From: Rhizomys pruinosus
Taxonomy: Eukaryota > Chordata > Mammalia > Rodentia > Spalacidae
Reading direction: 5' to 3'
Assembly (NCBI GenBank): GCA_009823505.1
Contig: VZQC01000355.1
Location: 225,876 to 289,875 of the forward strand
Length of the DNA stretch: 64,000 nt
The translations under genes and the position numbers were made by a program. The notes beneath the pieces are model-generated. The model saw nothing but the letters and a program-made list of their open reading frames with translations. It was not told where the DNA came from and ran no database searches. Of the stretch, positions 1 through 11,368 are shown piece by piece (positions within the stretch are counted from its first letter, which is position 1; each line of letters opens with the position of its first letter).

Positions 1-82
1 TGTAGCCCAGGGTGTCCTCAAACTCAGTCCATGCTTAGGCCTTCAAAGTGCTGGGATTATAGCTTTGTGTCACCAGCCTGGC
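1..82 (-). repeat. B1 SINE, cut by window edge
   Basis: Antisense B1 (7SL-derived SINE): the reverse of the B1 left end is seen as tgctgggattatag followed by the cctggc end. The 3' part lies outside the window. Confidence 0.8.
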
Positions 83-781
83 TTCCCATTTCCACTGAGC
101 CCTCCCCACATTCAGCACCTGTGAGGCGACACGCCTGTGACCACTGCAGTTCAGTCTGTCTGTTTTGAACCTTCCCTTGCAGCTCATAAGCCACACTGAC
201 CACTGTCTTGTCCCGTTTTGCACAAATCCAATTATTCAAATCAGTTTTATAGAGATCATTAACCAAATCATTATTTTCTCTCCCTGATCCAGTCCCTTCC
301 TTTCTCCAGTAACCGAAGCCTCAGTTAACACTGCCCAATCTAGCCAGTAGTCCATGTTGGAGACCTTTGCTGCTACCCTTCCAATCCTCTACATCTAACT
401 GATCATCCGAGCCCGACAATGATGTTTCTAGAAACTATGGTTCCTCCCCACCCTCTGCTTCCTGGTCCCACTGGATTTCAGAGTGAGTCTCAATTTTAAG
501 GGTGTCATAAACTTACTCTGACTGTTCCTGACCAAGTAACTTACTTAACCTCTATTGCCTTGGGTTTTTGAGTGAATTAAACCAAGTATCACATGCAGAT
601 AGCCAACACATAGCAAGTAATTGGCAAGCTTTACCCCGGATTCCCTTTCTCCTGGTCTTCACCAGCTGGTTTGCTAAGATTTTTACCCATCCAACCTACT
701 TTGCCCTTCCTCTCTGAATTGCCCTCAAGTTACATTTTCTAGAGCAGAAGTACTATTGTATCTTTGCATAAAAACTTAACA
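83..781. other. Unique sequence, nothing recognised
   Basis: No repeat family, long reading frame or RNA gene that I recognise. AT-rich ordinary non-coding sequence. Confidence 0.5.
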
Positions 782-899
782 TTAATCCTAGCACTTGGGA
801 GGCAGAGGCAGGAGGATCTTTGTGAGTTCAAGGCCAGCCTGGTCTACAGAGAGAGTTCCAGGACAGCTGGGACTACAGGGAGACCCTGTCTTGAAAAGA

Positions 900-930
<31 letters not shown>
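782..930 (+). repeat. B1 SINE, 5'-truncated
   Basis: Sense B1 lacking the first ~25 nt. It has the diagnostic taatcctagcacttggg and gaccctgtcttgaaaag blocks and a pure A tail of 30 (901-930), which suggests a fairly recent insertion. Confidence 0.9.
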
Positions 931-931
<1 letters not shown>

Positions 932-948
932 AAACCTTAAACATTTTG

Positions 949-1117
949 CTGAGACGTGGTGGCACACGCCTTTTATCCTAGCCACGGAAGCGAGAGCAGG
1001 CAGATCTCTGTGAGTTCAAGGCCAGCCTGGTCTACAGAGTGAGTTCCAGGCCAGCTGGGGCTGTAGGGGACCCGTTCTCAAAAAGACAAAAAAAACAAAA
1101 ACAAAAACAAAAAAACC
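949..1117 (+). repeat. B1 SINE
   Basis: Sense B1 directly downstream of the previous copy, with a (CAAAAA)n tail. The left monomer is rather diverged. Confidence 0.85.
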
Positions 1118-1140
1118 TTAACATTTTGCTTTTTCCTTTG

Positions 1141-1284
1141 TTTCTTTGGTTTTTGTTTGTCCTATGGCCCAGGCTAGTCTTGAACTCACTATGTAGAAGA
1201 AGATGACCTTCAGATCCTGAACCTCCTGCTTCTACCTCCACCTCCCAAGTGCTGGGGTTACAGGTGTGGGCCGCCACACCTGGA
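1141..1284 (-). repeat. Old B1-related SINE (PB1-like)
   Basis: Antisense B1-like sequence with the tgaactcactatgtagaa and cacctcccaagtgctggg blocks. It is diverged and lacks the later B1 hallmarks. Confidence 0.65.
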
Positions 1285-1613
1285 CGGCTTTTTTTTCTAT
1301 GGAACTAAGTCCCAAATCTTTAGCATGCTAAGTGACAAGTTCTATTTGCATTTCTGTTCCCTCCTTCCCAAGTCGAGTTAGCCCAAAACATGAGCTATTC
1401 GCAGGCCACTTCTGTGTCCACACTGGTGCCTCAGGTGGTCAGTTCACTGCCCACAGCATCTCCCCGGAGTTGTCACATAAAGGTGATATGTATCCTCTCG
1501 ACTGATTCAAAACACAAAAACTCTTCCATCCAGAGAGTGTGGTACATGGGCCAGAAGAAAGAGGGGGAAGAAGAATTGTAGGTGTGGGCAGAATGACCAA
1601 AAAATTGGTGAAT
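1285..1613. other. Unique sequence, nothing recognised
   Basis: No recognisable repeat or gene. The antisense reading frame that crosses this stretch runs into the LTR that follows and looks accidental. Confidence 0.5.
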
Positions 1614-1618
1614 GTGGT

Positions 1619-1965
1619 TGTGCTGGATAGCTTTGGTGTCAACTTGACACCGTGGTTGAGGGAGCCTCGGGTTGGGGAATTGGCTCCATTGGATGGCCTG
1701 TGGCCACAATCTGTGTGTATTGTCTTGATTGTTGAGCAGTGGACAGTATAAGAAGGCAGGCTGGGCTGAGCCAGAGAGCAAGCCAGTAGAGAGCAAGCCA
1801 GCGAACAGCAGTCCTCCATGGCCTCCAGGTTCCTGCCCTGAGTTCCTGCCTTGGGCTCCCTACAGTGATGACAATGTGACCCAGGAGATGTAAGCTGAAT
1901 AAACCCTTTCCTCCCCAAGTTGGTGTCAGAGTGTTTGTCCACAGCAATGGAGGACAAACTAGGAT
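1619..1965 (+). repeat. 5' LTR of the MaLR element
   Basis: Carries a TATA-like agtataagaag near 1745 and an AATAAA within ctgaataaaccc near 1897, the usual MaLR LTR layout. It differs from the 3' LTR largely by one-base length changes. Confidence 0.85.
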
Positions 1966-3109
1966 AGAAAATTGGTATCAGAAGAGTGGGGTATTGCTGT
2001 GACAGACCTGACCTTGGTGTTTGGGGGAAGATTGTGGAGCGTTTGGAACTTTGGGCTGGGAAGATCATTGAATGCCTAAAAGATCTTTGCTGTGGAGCTT
2101 GGAGCAAGTTTTGTCTGAAGGAGTTGTAGATGATGGAGGCCTGGCTTGTGAAAGTGTTCAAGGGAAGCAGAGATATCATCGGACTGTGTAATCTGGGTTC
2201 TGGTCAAGCTGGTGCTGAAGAATCATCTGGTAAGTAACAAGAGACAGAACCTAAGTGAAACTTTTGTGGTACTGGGGCAATTGATGCTGGTTAGCTGGGG
2301 CTGAAAAAATCAGCTGTAAGTAACAAGAGACCAGCATCACTGAGGTGAAATCTTCTGTGGAAATATCTTCAAGGGTCAGCACACAGAAGCTATGACCCAG
2401 AAAGGGCCTGAGCCTCCATCTCGAGCCAGAAGCTGGACTTGGTAACGTGTAGAGTCTCCTATATGGTTCGGTGTTGAAATTTGAGGGGGTCACAGCAGAG
2501 CAGCCGAGGTTGGCACTGTGAGAGTCAGGAAAAAGACCATTGGTGGAAGTGCACCTTGGTTGCTGTGAAGACCCCAGGATTGCAGGAGTCATGGAGAGAA
2601 GTGAGGCTTGCCCAGGAGAGGTCAGAAGAGACCATTGTTGAAGGTGCTGCCTCAGTTTCAGTAGCGACCCCCAGCTTTTTGGAGATGCCGGTACCCTGGG
2701 ACGACCACCAAGAGCAGCGGTAGGTGTAGAATGGCAGTCGGCCTGGGCCTGCGATGATGTGTGCCACGGACAGGAGTCAGAGAAGGGGAGCTGCCGAGAC
2801 CCTTTGGAGCCCAGAATTGTGAGTGAATCCCAGGTGTCAGCCTTGAGCTACTTGCTGGACTTAGGTTTTGTTTGAGAGTGCCTGATTCTTTCCCTTTGAA
2901 TAAGACAGTACTTGTTTGCTTTTTACAAGCGCCCACAGTTAAGAGTCTTTTATAGACTGGACTTTTAAGTGTTTGGACATTTTAAGGACTGTGGGGCTTT
3001 TAGGTGTACTGTCTTAGGTTGTGATTATGTTAACATCATACTTTGGGGTAAGACTGGAAAGGTGGTTTAATAGTGACGTGTTTGTGTGTCAAGTTGACAA
3101 GGGGTCAAT
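1966..3109 (+). repeat. MaLR internal region, non-coding
   Basis: Starts with the tRNA-Leu-type primer site (about 1971-1990). No gag-like frame is open. The short frames on both strands here match nothing I recognise. Confidence 0.75.
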
Positions 3110-3444
3110 TGTGCTGGATAGCTTTGGTGTCAACTTGACACACCTGGGTTGAGGGAGCCTCGGTTGGGGAATTGGCTCCATTGGATTGGCCTGTGGCCAC
3201 ATCTGTGGTGTATTGTCTTGATTGTTGAGCAGTGACAGTACAAGAAGGCAGGCTGGGCATGAGCCAGAGAGCAAGCCAGTAGAGAGCAAGCCAGCGAACA
3301 GCAGTCCTCCATGGCCTCCAGGTTACTGCCTTGGGCTCCCTAAGTGATGAAATGTGACCCAGGAGATGTAAGCTGAATAAACCCTTTCCTCCCCAAGTTG
3401 GTGTCAGAGTGTTTTGTCACAGCAATGGAGGACAAACTAGGACA
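3110..3444 (+). repeat. 3' LTR of the MaLR element
   Basis: Direct repeat of 1619-1965. It lacks about 16 bp near its middle, where the 5' LTR holds two copies of gttcctgcc. Followed at once by the right target duplication GTGGT. Confidence 0.85.
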
Positions 3445-3537
3445 GTGGTTAAAGGTAACTTCGAACTTACAAAAAACATAGTAACAAAACACTGTATGAT
3501 TCTGTTCTGTAAGTTTGAAATGATTTCAAAAGACAAA

Positions 3538-3800
3538 TAAGATTTATTTATTTATTTATTTTTTGTCTTTTGAGACAGAGTCTCCCTGTAGCTCCAGCTG
3601 GATTGGAACTATAGACCAGGCTGGCCTTGAACTCAGAGAGATCTGCCTGCCTCTGCCTCCCAAGTGCTAGGATTAAAGGTGTGCACCACCATACCCAGCT
3701 TAAAGATGGTTTTTATCCGCCATGTGGGTGCTGGCAATCGAACCCAGTCCTCTGCAAGAGCAGTCAGTGCTCTTAACTGCTGAGCCATCTCTCTAGCCCC
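3538..3800 (-). repeat. Composite B2-head/B1 SINE (copy 1)
   Basis: Read on the minus strand: a B2 tRNA-like head (plus-strand 3700-3800) joined to a B1 (about 3560-3699) and a TAAA-rich tail (3541-3560). The junction is ggc|ttaaagatgg on the plus strand. The B2 body is absent. The same join occurs at 18440/18441, 48674/48675 and 52402/52403, so it is unlikely to be a chance insertion. Confidence 0.85.
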
Positions 3801-4155
3801 AACAAACAAGATCATTTAAAAGCATTACACAATCCAACCACAAGGAGAAAATCAAACAAACCCAAGCTTGGAACATTTTACTAAATAACTGGCCTGCATT
3901 CTCAAAATATCAGTGTCCTGGGGAGGATAGGGAGAGGGGCAGAGGAGGAGGAAGGAGAGGAGAGAGAAGTAAAGGAGGGAAGGAGGGGTGAGGAAGCAAA
4001 GATGAACTAAGTACAATGTGTGATACTCAGCTGGATGCCAAACTGGGGGAAAATGCTATAAAATACATTATTGGAACACATGGTGCCATTTGAGAATGGA
4101 CTCAAGCCTGTGGTTAGATGCAAGAATGTCATTGTGTTAAGAAATTCACGCTACA
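3801..4155. other. Unique sequence with GA-rich tract
   Basis: A G/A-rich stretch lies at about 3912-3995. Nothing else recognised. Confidence 0.5.
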
Positions 4156-4350
4156 GGATGGGGTATGGCTCAGTGGTAGAATGTGCAAGACTCTGGATTT
4201 CCACCCTGTACTACAGAAAGAAAGGGAGGGGAAGGGAAGGCAAAGAGAGAGAAGAGGAGATGAAGGGAATAGGAAGGGAGGGAGGGGAAAAAAAGAGGAG
4301 GGAAGGGAGGGAGGGGGAGAGAGGAGGGAAGAGAGGAAGGAAGGAGTTTA
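4156..4350 (+). repeat. ID-like SINE with purine-rich tail
   Basis: An ID head (gtatggctcagtggtagaa, 4165-4183) is followed from about 4210 by ~140 nt of nearly pure purines (GGGAA/GGGAGG units), probably an expanded tail. Confidence 0.65.
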
Positions 4351-4397
4351 CTCTAAAAATATCTAAGGGTAGAAGATAATATTTCAATAGATAATTG

Positions 4398-4568
4398 GAA
4401 GCAGGGCATGGTGGTGTAGGCCTTTAATCCTAGCACTTGGGAGGCAGAGGCAGGTGGATCTCTGTGAGTTCAAGGTCAGCCTGGTCTACATAGCAAGTTC
4501 CGGGAGAGCTAGAGCTACAGGGAGACCCTGTCTCAATACAAAAAAACAAACAAACAAAAACAAAAAGA
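4398..4568 (+). repeat. B1 SINE
   Basis: Full-length sense B1 starting at gggcatggtggtg, with a (CAAA)n tail. Confidence 0.9.
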
Positions 4569-4976
4569 GAAGGATGCCTCGTCACTTGAGACAACTTGAG
4601 AATCTGAAGGGTATTATACCAGTGAAGTGAGCCAGGCACGGGAAGAGGAATGTGGCATGAGCTCACGTAGACGTGGGGTCTAAGTCAGGCTCACTGAAGC
4701 AAAGCACCAAAGAATGGTGGCCAGGGGCTGGGACACAGCAAGCTAGCTGCAGAGTAAAGGGCTACAGTTACAGTGGTTCAGCAGGTTTCTTGAACACCTC
4801 AGTGCCTGTAGTTACGGATCTGTGTGTATTGAGTGGATCTGAAGTGTTCTTACCACATGCACATGAATGTGAGAGCTGATGGGTTGGTTATGTTAATCAG
4901 CCTAATTTAATAATTTCATAATATGTACATATATTTCATATATTTAAATATCATGGGTACTATTACTAGATATAGT
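4569..4976. other. Unique sequence, nothing recognised
   Basis: No repeat or gene signal identified. Confidence 0.5.
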
Positions 4977-5141
4977 TTTTGGTTTTTTTGGTCTTTTTGG
5001 AAACATGGTCTCCCTGTAGCTCTATATAGCCCCAGGTGGCCTGGAACTGGCTACGTAGACCAGGGTGGCCTTGAACTCACAGAGGTTACCTGCCTCTGCC
5101 TCCCAAGTGCTGGGACTAAAGGGTCTGCTATCACACCCAGC
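4977..5141 (-). repeat. B1 SINE
   Basis: Antisense B1 with a short local duplication (agctctatatagccccag) in its right half. Confidence 0.85.
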
Positions 5142-5144
5142 TTT

Positions 5145-5236
5145 ATTTTGTCTTTAAGGCAGGCCTTGACTTTATGAGCCTTTTGCCTCAGCCTCTTGAG
5201 TGCTAGATTTACAGGCCAGTATCACCCTACCCAGCC
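5145..5236 (-). repeat. Old B1-like SINE fragment
   Basis: Antisense fragment with cctcagcctcttgagtgct and a cacccta...cagcc end. Strongly diverged. Confidence 0.5.
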
Positions 5237-5269
5237 TAACCCAGATGATATTTTGCTTGTTTGTTTCCA

Positions 5270-5342
5270 TATTATGAGTCTGGAGAGTAAATCTAGCACT
5301 TGCATATGCAAGAGTCCTTACCACTGAGCTATGTTCCTAATC
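5270..5342 (-). repeat. ID SINE, diverged
   Basis: Antisense ID-type head: tgcatatgcaagagtcctt then accactgagctatgttcc, a tRNA-Ala-like promoter region. Confidence 0.5.
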
Positions 5343-5358
5343 CAAATAACTTTTGCAT

Positions 5359-5503
5359 TTTTTTTTTTTTTTGAGTCAGGGTCTTATGGTGTAAAGCTGA
5401 CTGGCCTGGAACTATGTAGACTAAGATGAACTCAAACTTAGAGATCCACCTGCCTCTACCTCCTGAGTACTAGGATTAAAGGTAGATCACACACACCTAA
5501 TCT
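5359..5503 (-). repeat. B1 SINE, diverged
   Basis: T-run (reverse A tail), gagtcagggtctt and the tactaggattaaagg block identify antisense B1. Confidence 0.8.
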
Positions 5504-6263
5504 CAGAGCATTCAACATCTTGACTTTGTACTTTTAGAATCTAAGACCAAGAAAAGTCAAACATGAAATTTTGGCTAGCTTTCCAAAATGAGAAGGAATT
5601 AATGCTGCTTTTGCTACGCTGCTGTAAATGTTTTTAATCTTACTACAAAATTCCCCTGTTGGGTTATGATTGATTTTTGTCTTACTCCACTAGACTGAGG
5701 GGTTCTACTGGCAAGAACTTAAACTGTCTTTTGAGATTGAATACTGGGAGAAGAGTTCTAATCCAGGCAATTTCCCCAACACCACTTTGCTGTTCCTGGG
5801 GGAATTCTTTGCTAAGACCTGGCTCCCATGAAACATGGTTGGATATTCTTAAGACAAGAACCAGAAGAGAGAACAGGCCTTTGGTCTGAGCTTAGAAGGG
5901 TTCTGGCATTAATCAGTGAGATCTTCTGTCTCCTATGGTACCTTCTGCAAGCAAAGCTGGGCCGGCCAGCACTGGTTCCAGGCATATACACAAAGAAGCT
6001 GAAATTGGTATATGGATAACATGTCAAAGGGGAGCCAGGCTGCCCTTGAGGCCTCTATCTGAGCATTTTTAGCAACTCATCATTTCTAGCACATACGCTC
6101 CTTTTACACAGGAGATCCTGTATAAAAGCCCTGGGCTAAGAAAAGAGGTCAACCCACTAGAGAATACAAGAGCACCGTGTCCTTCCCATCATCCCTTGCT
6201 TGCTTTTACTGAGGATCTACAAACTTTCTTCTCTGCAACTTCCAGAAAAGTTCTGTCACCTTA
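5504..6263. other. Unique sequence, nothing recognised
   Basis: Short frames of 60-71 codons on both strands have no recognisable domain. No repeat called. Confidence 0.5.
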
Positions 6264-6837
6264 TGCTATTGTTTGGCTGTGGAAGGTCCCTTAAACGCTC
6301 ACTTGTCAAAGCCCTGACCAGCACTATCAGAAGTTGCCATGGACCTTTAAGGAGAGGTGGGGGGATGGGGCTGGAGAGATGGCTCAGCAGTTAAGAGCCC
6401 TGGCTGCTCATACAGAGGACCTGGATTCAATTCCCAGCACACAGAAGCTAACAACTGTCCATAACTCCAGTTCCAGGGGATCTGATGCTCTCTTCTGGCC
6501 TCTATGGGTATTGTATGGCATGGGTGCCCTTACAAGAAAGCAAAAACCATACAGATAAAATAATAAAAACCAAAAGAGAGGTCTTGTCAGAGGCCCATAG
6601 GTCACCGGAAGTGTGCCTCGGAAGTACACTGGAGGACTCTGGCCCCTTCCTTTCTTTCTTTTCCCTTTCGGCCATAAAGTGAGCAGCTTGCTCCTTACCA
6701 TGCCCACCAGAGGCCGAGGCAACAGCTCCACCCGAACTCCAAAAGTTCCTAAAACTGTGAGCCAAAACAATCTTTTCCTCCTTATAAGTTAGTTGTCTCT
6801 GGTATTTCATTATAGTAACAGAAAGCTGACTAACACA
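6264..6837 (+). mobile_element. Old MaLR-type LTR split by a B2
   Basis: The right end (about 6755-6837) has the MaLR text: gtgagccaaaacaatctt, a tctggtatttcattatagtaa block and a ctaacaca terminus. The left part (6264-6365) starts tgctattgtttggc. The two halves are separated by B2 6366-6575. No target duplication is visible, so it is probably old or partly eroded. Confidence 0.55.
6366..6575 (+). repeat. B2 SINE inside MaLR LTR
   Basis: Sense B2 starting ggggctggagagatggctc, with A- and B-box-like parts and an AATAAAA-containing tail. Single copy of the internal 17-bp unit. Confidence 0.85.
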
Positions 6838-8185
6838 CTCAGCTTTCTCTTCCCCATGGAAAGCACCATCATTTCATAATCGGCAATACAGGCACAGTGC
6901 CTGGCTATGCTCACTGCCTATGCCCCTGGGAAGTATCCGTCCCATAGACCTGGTGGGTGCATCTCTCCCTCTTCATGCAGGATCAGGTCAAGCAGTCTCC
7001 AGTCATTCTGCTAATGTTCGGGAGAGACCCGCCTAAGGGGAAAGCTCAAGCTCAATTCAAGAAGCCTGGTGTGGCCTGGACCCCAAAGCCCCTTCTCCAG
7101 GATGCTTTTAGTGGCAGCAAATTGAGAACTACCAGCCACAGCATGTGATTCAGATGCCAAAGAAAAGGGCCGCAGGACCCCTCAGCACCCCAGCAGCCTC
7201 TTATTTCTCTTTGAATGCAGGGCGTCTCAGGGTACTTACTTGCTCTTACAAGCCTCCAGAAGTTTCTGCTGTCTTGAACTTGGCATGTCTGGGACACAGG
7301 CAAACAGCCTTTCAGGCTATTCTCGGGGTTGTTATTTCTTTGTAACTATACAAAGTGGTTTTTGAAGTTTTTCCTGTTTGTGAGGAGGCTCTGCACCACC
7401 AGGAGCAGAGCAGAGCAGAGCAGAGAGCTGTGTCTTTGTGCTTCTCTGATTGCTCTGCCAGGGAGGAGCATCCCAGGGGGCTAACAGCAGGCAGCAGCCT
7501 AACAGGAAGCGGGCAGCAGCACAGATTTTAGCAATAATGATCAAACGTTCTTTGAATTTTCCCTTTTATCCTCGTCTCGCATCACCTCTTGAGGCTGCAG
7601 AACTATTCATTACTGGCCATTCCTCTGCAGCGAGTCATGTCTTTGTGGATCTGTACACAGAAGTCGCAAGTCAAGGGGCTCAGAGGACATCGGCAGAGAC
7701 AAAGGCTCCTAGGCACAGAGGGCGGGCCAGGAATAAACAGCCGCTCTAAAGATGGAGGAGATTTTAAAGACCAATAAAAGAGGAAACCACATGAAATCAC
7801 GTCCTCCTTGGGCCTTTCTGGGTGACAGTGGACCTGTTTGCCTCTCAGAATTCTTGGCCACCTCTGACTCCAGCCTCTCTACCCCATTCCTGTCATGGCT
7901 TCCGTCTGTTTCCCTGTAATTATTCCTTCTCTCTGCAGGATATTCAGCATCCCCTGCTTCACCTCAGCCTGTGAACACCATCCCCAGAAGGACCCACTGT
8001 GCTCAGATGGCCACTGTCCTCCCTTAGCCACCAGCCAAGGGCCTTTCCCATGCTCCCTGAGCTTGGGCTGTAGAGCAGCAGCTTCAACTCGGTGTATCTA
8101 AGAGGAAGGTTGCAGGTCTGTCCAGGCCTACTGAATCCAACTCTCTGTGGTTGGGGCTGTAAAGATCCGGTTTTTAGAACTGTGT
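6838..8185. other. Unique sequence, nothing recognised
   Basis: Moderately GC-rich. A short (AGAGC)n run lies at about 7403-7426. Overlapping frames up to 99 codons on both strands show no domain or splice-supported structure that I can recognise. Confidence 0.45.
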
Positions 8186-8290
8186 GGGGGAGCACTGTAA
8201 TCCCAGCATGTGAGAGTCAGGGACAGAAGGATCACCCATGAGTTAACAGCCATCCAGGGCCACATAGCAAGACCTTGTCTCAACAAAAGA
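8186..8290 (+). repeat. B1-like SINE, diverged
   Basis: Contains cactgtaatcccagcatgtg and aagaccttgtctcaac, as in ID/B1-type SINEs. Confidence 0.5.
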
Positions 8291-8295
8291 GAAGA

Positions 8296-8612
8296 GGAAT
8301 GGGAAGATGGCTCCATGGGTGAGGTGCTTGCCTGCAAGCATTAGGACCCAAGTTCAGATCCCCACCACCCACATGGAAGCTGTGCATAGCATTGCACGTC
8401 TATAATCCCAGTGCTGGGAAACAGACAAGAGGGTCCCAGGGCCTGGATGGCTAGTTGAAATGGTGAGTTCTAGGTTCAGTGAGAGACCCTGTCTCAAAAC
8501 AAGGTAGAAAGCAAACACAATAAGAGAACCACCATCAACCCCTGGCCTCCACCTCCCTGGGCTCCCACACCCTCCCAATCACACATGTGCATACACCACA
8601 GACACACACCAT
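8296..8612 (+). repeat. B4-family SINE
   Basis: Head gaagatggctccatgggtga, then gtgcttgcctgcaagcat, then the B1-like right part with gagagaccctgtctcaaaac and a CA-rich tail, the order expected of B4 (an ID/B1-type fusion). Confidence 0.75.
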
Positions 8613-9690
8613 ATTCTAATGGGCCCCCAGGTAATTCTTGGGCATCCTAGAGACTGTCCACCAGAGCTGTCCTGCTCCCCCATTCCTCTGAAGTATCTTC
8701 CTCTGTACCTTCACTATAACCCCAGGGCTGGTTCTTCTAAGTGTTTCTTCTTCTCTAAGTGAACTCAGCCACTGAAAACAGAGCTGCCTGTTCATTTTCA
8801 CACAAACAAGTCTATACCACTAATTCTCAACTGTGAGTTGCCATCCCTGGCTTCTCCTCTGAGCCCCTGGAGGATCCAATTGCCTCCTGGATCTTTCTAT
8901 CAAAATGTCATCTGGCTTTCTAAACTCAGCATCTAACCCACTCTGCATCTGTGTGGACAAGCTGGCTGCACAGTGGTATAGGCAGCCACCCAGCTCCTGC
9001 CATCCCAGGATCCAGTAACTCCCACCATGTTCAAGTTTAAAATTCACAGTGAGCACATGAGAGCTATCATAGACCTCTTTATGGATGTGGGTCCATCACA
9101 AATTTATTTCTTACAGTATTTGTGAAACCTGTGTCTTTTAGATACTTTAAGGTATGGATGAGTCAGCACTGTAACACCCGGAACTCCTTAAGGCTTTGAG
9201 TGTCCCGGAACTCCCTAAGGCTTTGAGTGTCATGTCAATTTCAATTAGATGGGTGGGCCATCGTTCAGGCCATCATGCAGGTCACATTTCAGCCAACCAA
9301 GTAATTCTGTTAGAGCTCCTTCCAACTACCTGATCTGCACCCCAGAACCAGGCCGGTAAACTCAGCCTGGTCCAACTTTATCTTCCTTCCATCATCCCCC
9401 CTACACCTTTGGTATCCAAATGAGCCTGCTGAGATTTGAGTGCTGTAGTATATCTAGACACAAAGAGGGTCAGGGGTGGGGGGGAGGTGGGCCTGAGGAG
9501 AGTCAGCTTTGTTTTGTAAGGCCACTGCCTTGGTGGCAGCTATGGTGGCTGCTTTAGGCAATGCAGAGTTTATTCTCTTCTGAGAAGGAAAGCCATGGAC
9601 TACTGAAGGGAGGGTGTCACTTCCTCTGGTGTCAGGGGGTCACTTGCTCTGGGAGCTAAGGGGAAGAACATATCAGAATTTAGGGACTTA
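8613..9690. other. Unique sequence
   Basis: No gene or repeat family recognised, apart from the 27-bp tandem duplication listed separately and a G-rich run near 9475-9490. Confidence 0.5.
9177..9230. repeat. 27-bp tandem duplication
   Basis: Two adjacent 27-bp units (9177-9203 and 9204-9230), each beginning cccggaactcc and ending tttgagtgt, differ at one base. Unit function unknown. Confidence 0.9.
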
Positions 9691-9866
9691 GGGCTGGAGA
9701 GATGACTCACTGGTTATGAGCGCTTGTTGCTCTTGCAGAGGACCCAAGTTTGGTTCCCAGCTAATCACCACCTGAGCTCCCAGGGTTCCAACACCTTCCT
9801 CTGACTTCCACAAACACTCAACACATGTGGCATACACTCACACAGATACATAAATAAAAATAGTCC
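9691..9866 (+). repeat. B2 SINE, diverged
   Basis: Sense B2 head gggctggagagatgactcac and tail acagatacataaataaaaa. Older copy. Confidence 0.8.
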
Positions 9867-10250
9867 TTAAAAACATTTACAGGGGACTCTCCATCCCCGG
9901 CTTCGTCAGTCTTATCTGTCGTCCCAACTTCTACAGCTCCTTCTAGCCCAGTCAACACCCTCAGTCTAACCACAGACCACGAGTAACTCACACTGCAAGC
10001 TGCAGGAGCTTCTGCATTCGGTTTTCAGCAGCCTCAGCCCTAACGCAATACAAGTGCTGGCAATCTTCAGGGAACTCATAGACACTCCCAGGACATTTAC
10101 AAGGTGCTTGAGCCGGGAATTTAATCTCTGAGCCTGAGCTTTTCTTTCACTACCTGGTCTGGAAACATTAGGACCAACTGACCAACATGACTATATTTGG
10201 TAGTTTTCTGGAAATGTTTGAAAATTACATACATACTTAGCTCCTTATTT
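9867..10250. other. Unique sequence, nothing recognised
   Basis: No repeat or gene signal identified. Confidence 0.5.
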
Positions 10251-10450
10251 CTTTCTGTGTGTATACATGTCTACCCAAGTGTGTGTTCACCTATGTGTGT
10301 GCATGTAAAAACCAGAGGTTGATACTGGGTGTTTCCTCTGTCACTCTCTACCTTATTTTTTTTTGTATGTGTGTCTGTGTGTATGGTATGTATATGTGTG
10401 TTCACACACATATATGTACAGATACAGGTGTATATATATTTGTGTGAGTG
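10251..10450. repeat. TG-rich low-complexity tract
   Basis: Interrupted TG/TATG repeats. The short Cys/Val-rich frames here are low-complexity artefacts. Confidence 0.7.
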
Positions 10451-10697
10451 TGGAGGCTAACATCAGAAATGTTCATCAAAGAATCTTCAAGGGCAGGATC
10501 TCTCAACTGAACCTGGAGCTCAGCATTTCAGTTAGACTGGCTGGCCAGAGATCCTCTTGTCTTCCCTGAACCCCTAGTGCTTCAGTTATAGGCACGTGCT
10601 ACCAAACCTGGCTTTAAACATGGCTACTGGGGCTCCAAGCTCAGGTCTTCATGCTTATACATCAAACATTACCTACTGAGCTATCACCTCGAGCTCA
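10451..10697 (-). repeat. B4-family SINE
   Basis: Antisense B4 text: aactgaacctggagctcag, agactggctggccag, ggcacgtgctacc, and a reversed ID-like head tactgagctatcacc at the right end. The TG tract to its left corresponds to its tail. Confidence 0.75.
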
Positions 10698-11368
10698 TGC
10701 TTTTAAATGTAAATATTGACTTATCTATAAGCCAGTTTGGTGTCATCAGATGATATGCACAGGTAGACACAGCATACAACACAGAAAAGGCTTGTTGCTT
10801 CTTGGAAGTGGTTGATTAGCAGTACTGAGGGCGGTGCTGTATATCCACACTATGTTCTGGCTTTGCCCTTCTCACTGTGGGCCATACAGCCATTGGTGCC
10901 TTTAATTATGTCAGAGAGGGAATTCTAGATGCCACAGAGCTGACTCAGACAACTCATCTTTAAAACTCTGTTCTTACAGAACCACTTCCCAAATTTGTAT
11001 TGATCGGGATTTTCAGAGAAATAGAATGTGAAGGGAAGTGGGAGGGAGGGAAAAAGAGATGATGAATTGTCTCACGTGAGTGTGGAGGCTGAGAGGTCTG
11101 TGACATGTCCTCTGGACATCCAGGGAAGTTAATGATGAGGTCCTGTTCAAATGCAGAGGACCTGTGGCCAAGGGAGCCAGTGTTGTGTACAAGGCCCAGC
11201 TCCAGGACCTCAGAATGATACAGAATATCCCAGCCCAAGTACACAGACAGGAAGCCTAGAGAGGGCAAGATCTTCCTCATCTTTTGTTTGACTCAGACCC
11301 TGAATAGATTGGCTGATTCCCACCCTGAGAACCTGGTTTCCTGAATCAGACACATAAAAAAATGTTTA
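10698..11368. other. Unique sequence, nothing recognised
   Basis: An antisense frame of 106 codons (10960-11280) has no recognised domain and is not supported as a gene. Confidence 0.5.

Larger units (their letters stand above)
1619..3444 (+). mobile_element. Intact MaLR (ORR1-like) LTR retrotransposon
   Basis: Two direct LTRs (1619-1965 and 3110-3444) flank a 1.1-kb non-coding interior. The 5-bp target duplication GTGGT is perfect (1614-1618 and 3445-3449). LTR ends are TG...CA on the right and TG...TA on the left. Just inside the 5' LTR is the ERVL/MaLR-type primer site TTGGTATCAGAAGAGTGGGG. MaLRs are non-autonomous relatives of ERVL without pol, mobilised in trans. The length (1.8 kb), 5-bp duplication and absence of coding capacity all fit. 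The ORR1 assignment is from memory of the LTR text and needs a Dfam search. Confidence 0.88.

Noticed and set aside
1439..2179. 246-codon antisense open frame
   Set aside because: It runs antisense through the MaLR 5' LTR and its interior. Composition and position fit a chance frame and the sister LTR does not preserve it.
9177..9230. CRISPR-like repeat
   Set aside because: Two adjoining units without spacers in a mammalian genome. A simple tandem duplication.
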